Source of the DNA: CAYFKJ01 sp964401845
GTDB taxonomy: Bacteria; Pseudomonadota; Alphaproteobacteria; UBA2966
NCBI GenBank assembly: GCA_964401845.1
Contig: CAYOAD010000179.1
Span: forward strand, 1-8,176
DNA length: 8,176 bases
Reading direction: 5' to 3'
Under the pieces are notes generated by a model that was given only the letters and a program-made list of their open reading frames with translations, did no database searches and was not told where the DNA came from. The position numbers were made by a program, and so were the translations under genes. Below are positions 5,755-8,176 of this stretch, piece by piece; the first letter of the stretch is position 1, and each line of letters starts with the position of its first letter.

Positions 5755-7953
5755 TTAAACGACGGCCAGGCCGAGCCCCGTGCCCTTGCCTGGTGGTTTG
5801 GAAGTAAAAAACGGCTCGAACGCCCGTTGGCGGACCTTCTCACTCATCCCCTCGCCGTCATCCGCAACACGAAGTTCCAGATACGCGCCGGGTTCCAGGT
5901 CCGCCATTGACTGCGCAACGCCTTGTCCCACTTGGCGACGGCTCAGCTGGATGCTGATGGTGCCGCCCTCCTCTCCCATCGCCTGGGAGGCGTTCAGGCA
6001 CAGGTTCAGGATGACCTGCTGCCATTGCGTCGAATCCCCCAAGATCATGGGATTTTCGGCATCGACGCGCTGGTCGAATTGAACGATCGCCGGGATTACC
6101 GCGCGTGACATTTCGGCGCCGCTGGCGACGACCTCCGCCAGGTTGATCTCGACGTGATCGACGACATCACGCCGATTGAAATCCAGGATTTTCGATGTCA
6201 GGTTGGCGCCTCGCTCGGCAGACTTAATGACGCGCTCGATATCCTGCGCCGTGTCGCTGCCGTCCTCTAGATCAAGCAGGGCCGAATGGGCAAAGCCCAT
6301 GATTGCGGCCAATATGTTGTTGAAATCGTGCGCAATGCCGCCGGCCAGCGTGCCGATGGCTTCGAGTTTCTGAGACTCGCCATGCCTTTCGAGAAAACGC
6401 GCCTGTTCCTCCTCGGCCCGCTTGATTTCCGTGATGTCCCGGATGACAAGCGAATACACCTGACGATCGACCGACTGTATTTCGTTGACCGATATATGGG
6501 CCGGAAAGGACTGGCCATCCGCTTTGCGTCCCTCGATTTCCGACTGAAAACGGAAGGGCTGGTCCGCCTCATCCGCCGTCAACATGACTGCCTGCATGCG
6601 GTCGGAGAGCATTTTCCACGAATTGGGGAAGAGGATGGACGCTTCGCCGCCCACGACCCTATCGGCAGGATAGGCGAACATGTCCTCGGCGCCACGGCTG
6701 AAACTTTCAATCGTCCCGCACACGTCCACCGCGATGACGGCGTCTGACACGCTGTCGACCACCGCAGTCAGATATTTCTCGCTGTTGCGGACCCGCTGTT
6801 GATCCAGCCGACGCTCGCTTACGTCCTCGACGATCGACACCAGTACCGGCGGATTTTCGGTTCTGAACAGTTGCAACTTCACGGCCGCCGAATAGAGCGT
6901 ACCGTCGACCCGCCGCTGTCGCGTCTCCATCGACAAGGTGTGGGCGTGGCCTGCGATCAATGGAGCGACCAACTCGCGGAACCCGTCTTCATCGTAATCG
7001 GCGTACAACTCCCACGCCGCCATGGTGTCCAGTTCGCCACCTCCGCCGATGTTCGACCGGGCCCCTTGATTGGCCTGAATGATGTGGAATTCCTGGGCGT
7101 CGAAGACATATATTTCGTTTGATGAAGCATCCAGTATGCGGCCAAGCCGCTGTGACACGCTTTCGAGTTCCCGGCGTTCCGTGACTTCGCGCGCCACCAT
7201 GAGGGCCCGCTCGGGATCGCCCGGAGCACTCGGCATGCTGGCCGCCTCGATCAGACGCCGCTCGCCATCCAAGCCCTTGACCCACCAGTTTTCCGCCGGC
7301 GCCATTTCATGTTTGACCACCGTATCGCGCCAGGCCCGCGCTTTGTCGTCGACAAAATCGGGCGGCATAAACTGGAACATTGTTTCGCCGATAACCTGCT
7401 CCACCCGGGTGGCGCCCAAAATCCGCAAACTCTCCTGGTTGGCGGAGAGGATGCGCCCCTTGCGGTGGGCGACAACTCCCACCGGCAGGTGTTCGAGAAA
7501 ATTAACCCGGCGGGCCTCGGACAACGCCAAGCTTGCCTTTGCATCCGCCAATTCAGCGGAGAGTTCGGTACTTCGCCGGGCACGCTTCATAATGGGCAGC
7601 AATTTATCGAATCCCGGTTTTACCAGATAGTCGGCGGCGCCATTGCGGACACAATCAATTGCCCGCTCGGCGTCATCGCATTCAGACACCACGACGAGCG
7701 GTATTTCTCCGTCCAGGCCGCTGACCTCGGCGGCGACGGTCTTGAACGCAACACCCCGTCGAGAATTGGGCAATTCGTCGTCCAACGCCACGAGGTCCCA
7801 TCGGCGTGAGCGCAGTAAATCGCCAATATCGTCAAGCGAACCGGTGTTTTCGATAACCAGCTCTACTCCGCCGGCTTCCGCGGATCGCCCGATATGGAGG
7901 GAATCCGCGCCAGACGCGCCGATCAGCAATACGTTGTACTGTTCATTGTCCAT
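5755..7953 (-). CDS. Hybrid REC-PAS-PAS-PAS histidine kinase, truncated after the G2 box
   Basis: Predicted cytoplasmic sensor kinase (732 aa, no membrane segments). Domains: an N-terminal receiver (about 6-125) with Asp58 (VALDDELP), Ser90 and Lys112 (VKPG), but with GAS where the acidic pair of the first loop should be; a linker coiled coil (about 128-150); three PAS domains (about 150-262, 265-385 and 390-515), each ending in a connector such as REVTERREL, EDVSERRL or RDITEIKRA; HisKA with GGIAHDFNN (acceptor His542); then an ATPase domain with N-box ILNLCLNASQAM (648-659), G1 ADDGEGM (697-703), FEPFFTSK (712-719) and G2 GKGTGLGL (722-729). It stops at AVV-TAA, whereas family members continue about 40 residues through the last ATPase strands and often a second receiver. 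This coincides with the start of the hydrolase remnant, so the gene is probably broken. ATG at 7953 gives a complete first receiver strand; the ribosome site is weak. No response regulator is adjacent. Confidence 0.85.
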   Translation of the reverse strand: MDNEQYNVLLIGASGADSLHIGRSAEAGGVELVIENTGSLDDIGDLLRSRRWDLVALDDELPNSRRGVAFKTVAAEVSGLDGEIPLVVVSECDDAERAIDCVRNGAADYLVKPGFDKLLPIMKRARRSTELSAELADAKASLALSEARRVNFLEHLPVGVVAHRKGRILSANQESLRILGATRVEQVIGETMFQFMPPDFVDDKARAWRDTVVKHEMAPAENWWVKGLDGERRLIEAASMPSAPGDPERALMVAREVTERRELESVSQRLGRILDASSNEIYVFDAQEFHIIQANQGARSNIGGGGELDTMAAWELYADYDEDGFRELVAPLIAGHAHTLSMETRQRRVDGTLYSAAVKLQLFRTENPPVLVSIVEDVSERRLDQQRVRNSEKYLTAVVDSVSDAVIAVDVCGTIESFSRGAEDMFAYPADRVVGGEASILFPNSWKMLSDRMQAVMLTADEADQPFRFQSEIEGRKADGQSFPAHISVNEIQSVDRQVYSLVIRDITEIKRAEEEQARFLERHGESQKLEAIGTLAGGIAHDFNNILAAIMGFAHSALLDLEDGSDTAQDIERVIKSAERGANLTSKILDFNRRDVVDHVEINLAEVVASGAEMSRAVIPAIVQFDQRVDAENPMILGDSTQWQQVILNLCLNASQAMGEEGGTISIQLSRRQVGQGVAQSMADLEPGAYLELRVADDGEGMSEKVRQRAFEPFFTSKPPGKGTGLGLAVV

Positions 7954-8176
7954 CGCTGGTCGTTACTCTTACGAACTTCAAATCGTTCACCACATTCTCC
8001 AACTCACAAATATTCACTCTTAAAAAGTGTTCGTGGCGTAAAAATTAAAATCATCAGCTTCACAACCGACCTTGATATTTCGAGCAAACATTGCGTGCAT
8101 TCAAGCACGCCAATGTTTCTCCTTGGTAGTGTCCAGAATCTTTCGCACATTTTTTCAGGCGACGGCTCCACTGGTT
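7954..8176. other. Intergenic region upstream of the hybrid kinase, A+T-richer, no gene recognised
   Basis: These 223 bases are clearly richer in A+T than the coding DNA, especially around 8015-8060, as expected of a promoter-bearing gap. I found no hexamer pair with good spacing on the minus strand that I would call the kinase promoter, and no convincing reading frame on either strand. It contains the inverted repeat at 8086-8118 and a run of six or more T at 8150-8155 on the plus strand. Confidence 0.5.
8086..8118. repeat. Near-perfect 13-base inverted repeat (hairpin)
   Basis: The left arm AAACATTGCGTGC (8086-8098) and right arm GCACGCCAATGTTT (8105-8118) are reverse complements apart from one bulged C in the right arm, around the loop ATTCAA. 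Stem quality is high, but neither side is followed by a long T run (TTTCTCC on the plus strand, TTTGCTCG on the minus), so a terminator is possible but not typical. Alternatives are a dimeric regulator operator about 130 bases upstream of the kinase gene, or a small mobile repeat. The structure is seen directly; its function is unknown. Confidence 0.6.

Noticed and set aside
5571..5843. Minus-strand 90-residue open frame bridging the kinase/hydrolase junction
   Set aside because: It lies in the third frame, different from both the kinase and the hydrolase frames, and has no recognisable motif.
8025..8103. Small minus-strand frame starting MHAMFARNIKVG in the right intergenic region
   Set aside because: About 26 codons, start codon inside the inverted repeat and the AAGGAG upstream about 19 bases away, too far to serve it; no support beyond being open.

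Overview
The window (8176 bases, mostly G+C-rich) looks like chromosomal DNA of an alphaproteobacterium. The PhoR-like kinase followed directly by pstS, the 11-base-periodic Pho boxes, the REC-PAS-kinase architecture and the strong GC bias of the coding frames all fit that group. This placement is inferred from gene content and protein style, not from a marker gene. No RNA genes, CRISPR arrays or complete mobile elements are visible.

Left part (1-3248, all minus strand): in transcription order, a crotonase-fold protein whose active-site residues fit an enoyl-CoA isomerase, a DsbA-fold 2-hydroxychromene-2-carboxylate isomerase family protein, a soluble PhoR-type sensor kinase, then pstS, which runs off the left edge. 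The first three genes are 12 to 23 bases apart and look like one operon. A run of four TGTCAT-like repeats at exact 11-base steps overlaps the phoR stop codon and is the likely PhoB-binding site for pstS. Here a phosphate-starvation module (phoR, then the Pst transporter genes expected beyond the left edge) sits behind two small catabolic-type genes.

Middle (3393-4547, plus strand): a complete GH10 endo-xylanase-family enzyme with a twin-arginine signal and a lipobox, so probably a cell-envelope lipoprotein. It starts divergently from the crotonase gene. It ends convergently, with interlocked stop codons, against the next gene.

Right part (4544-7953, minus strand): a multi-domain REC-PAS-PAS-PAS histidine kinase that stops immediately after its G2 ATP-binding motif, abutting an alpha/beta-hydrolase-like reading frame that begins, without a start codon, at its nucleophile elbow (HSTGG). 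Both genes are incomplete at the same point near 5752-5763, so this looks like a deletion junction or an assembly join. The hydrolase fragment is also visibly less G+C-rich than its neighbours. The last 223 bases hold no convincing gene, but contain a near-perfect 13-base inverted repeat.

I do not see a clearly new biological system. The points most worth checking are the kinase/hydrolase junction, the receiver domain lacking its acidic pair, the tandem Pho boxes over the phoR stop, and the isomerase-type active site of the crotonase.
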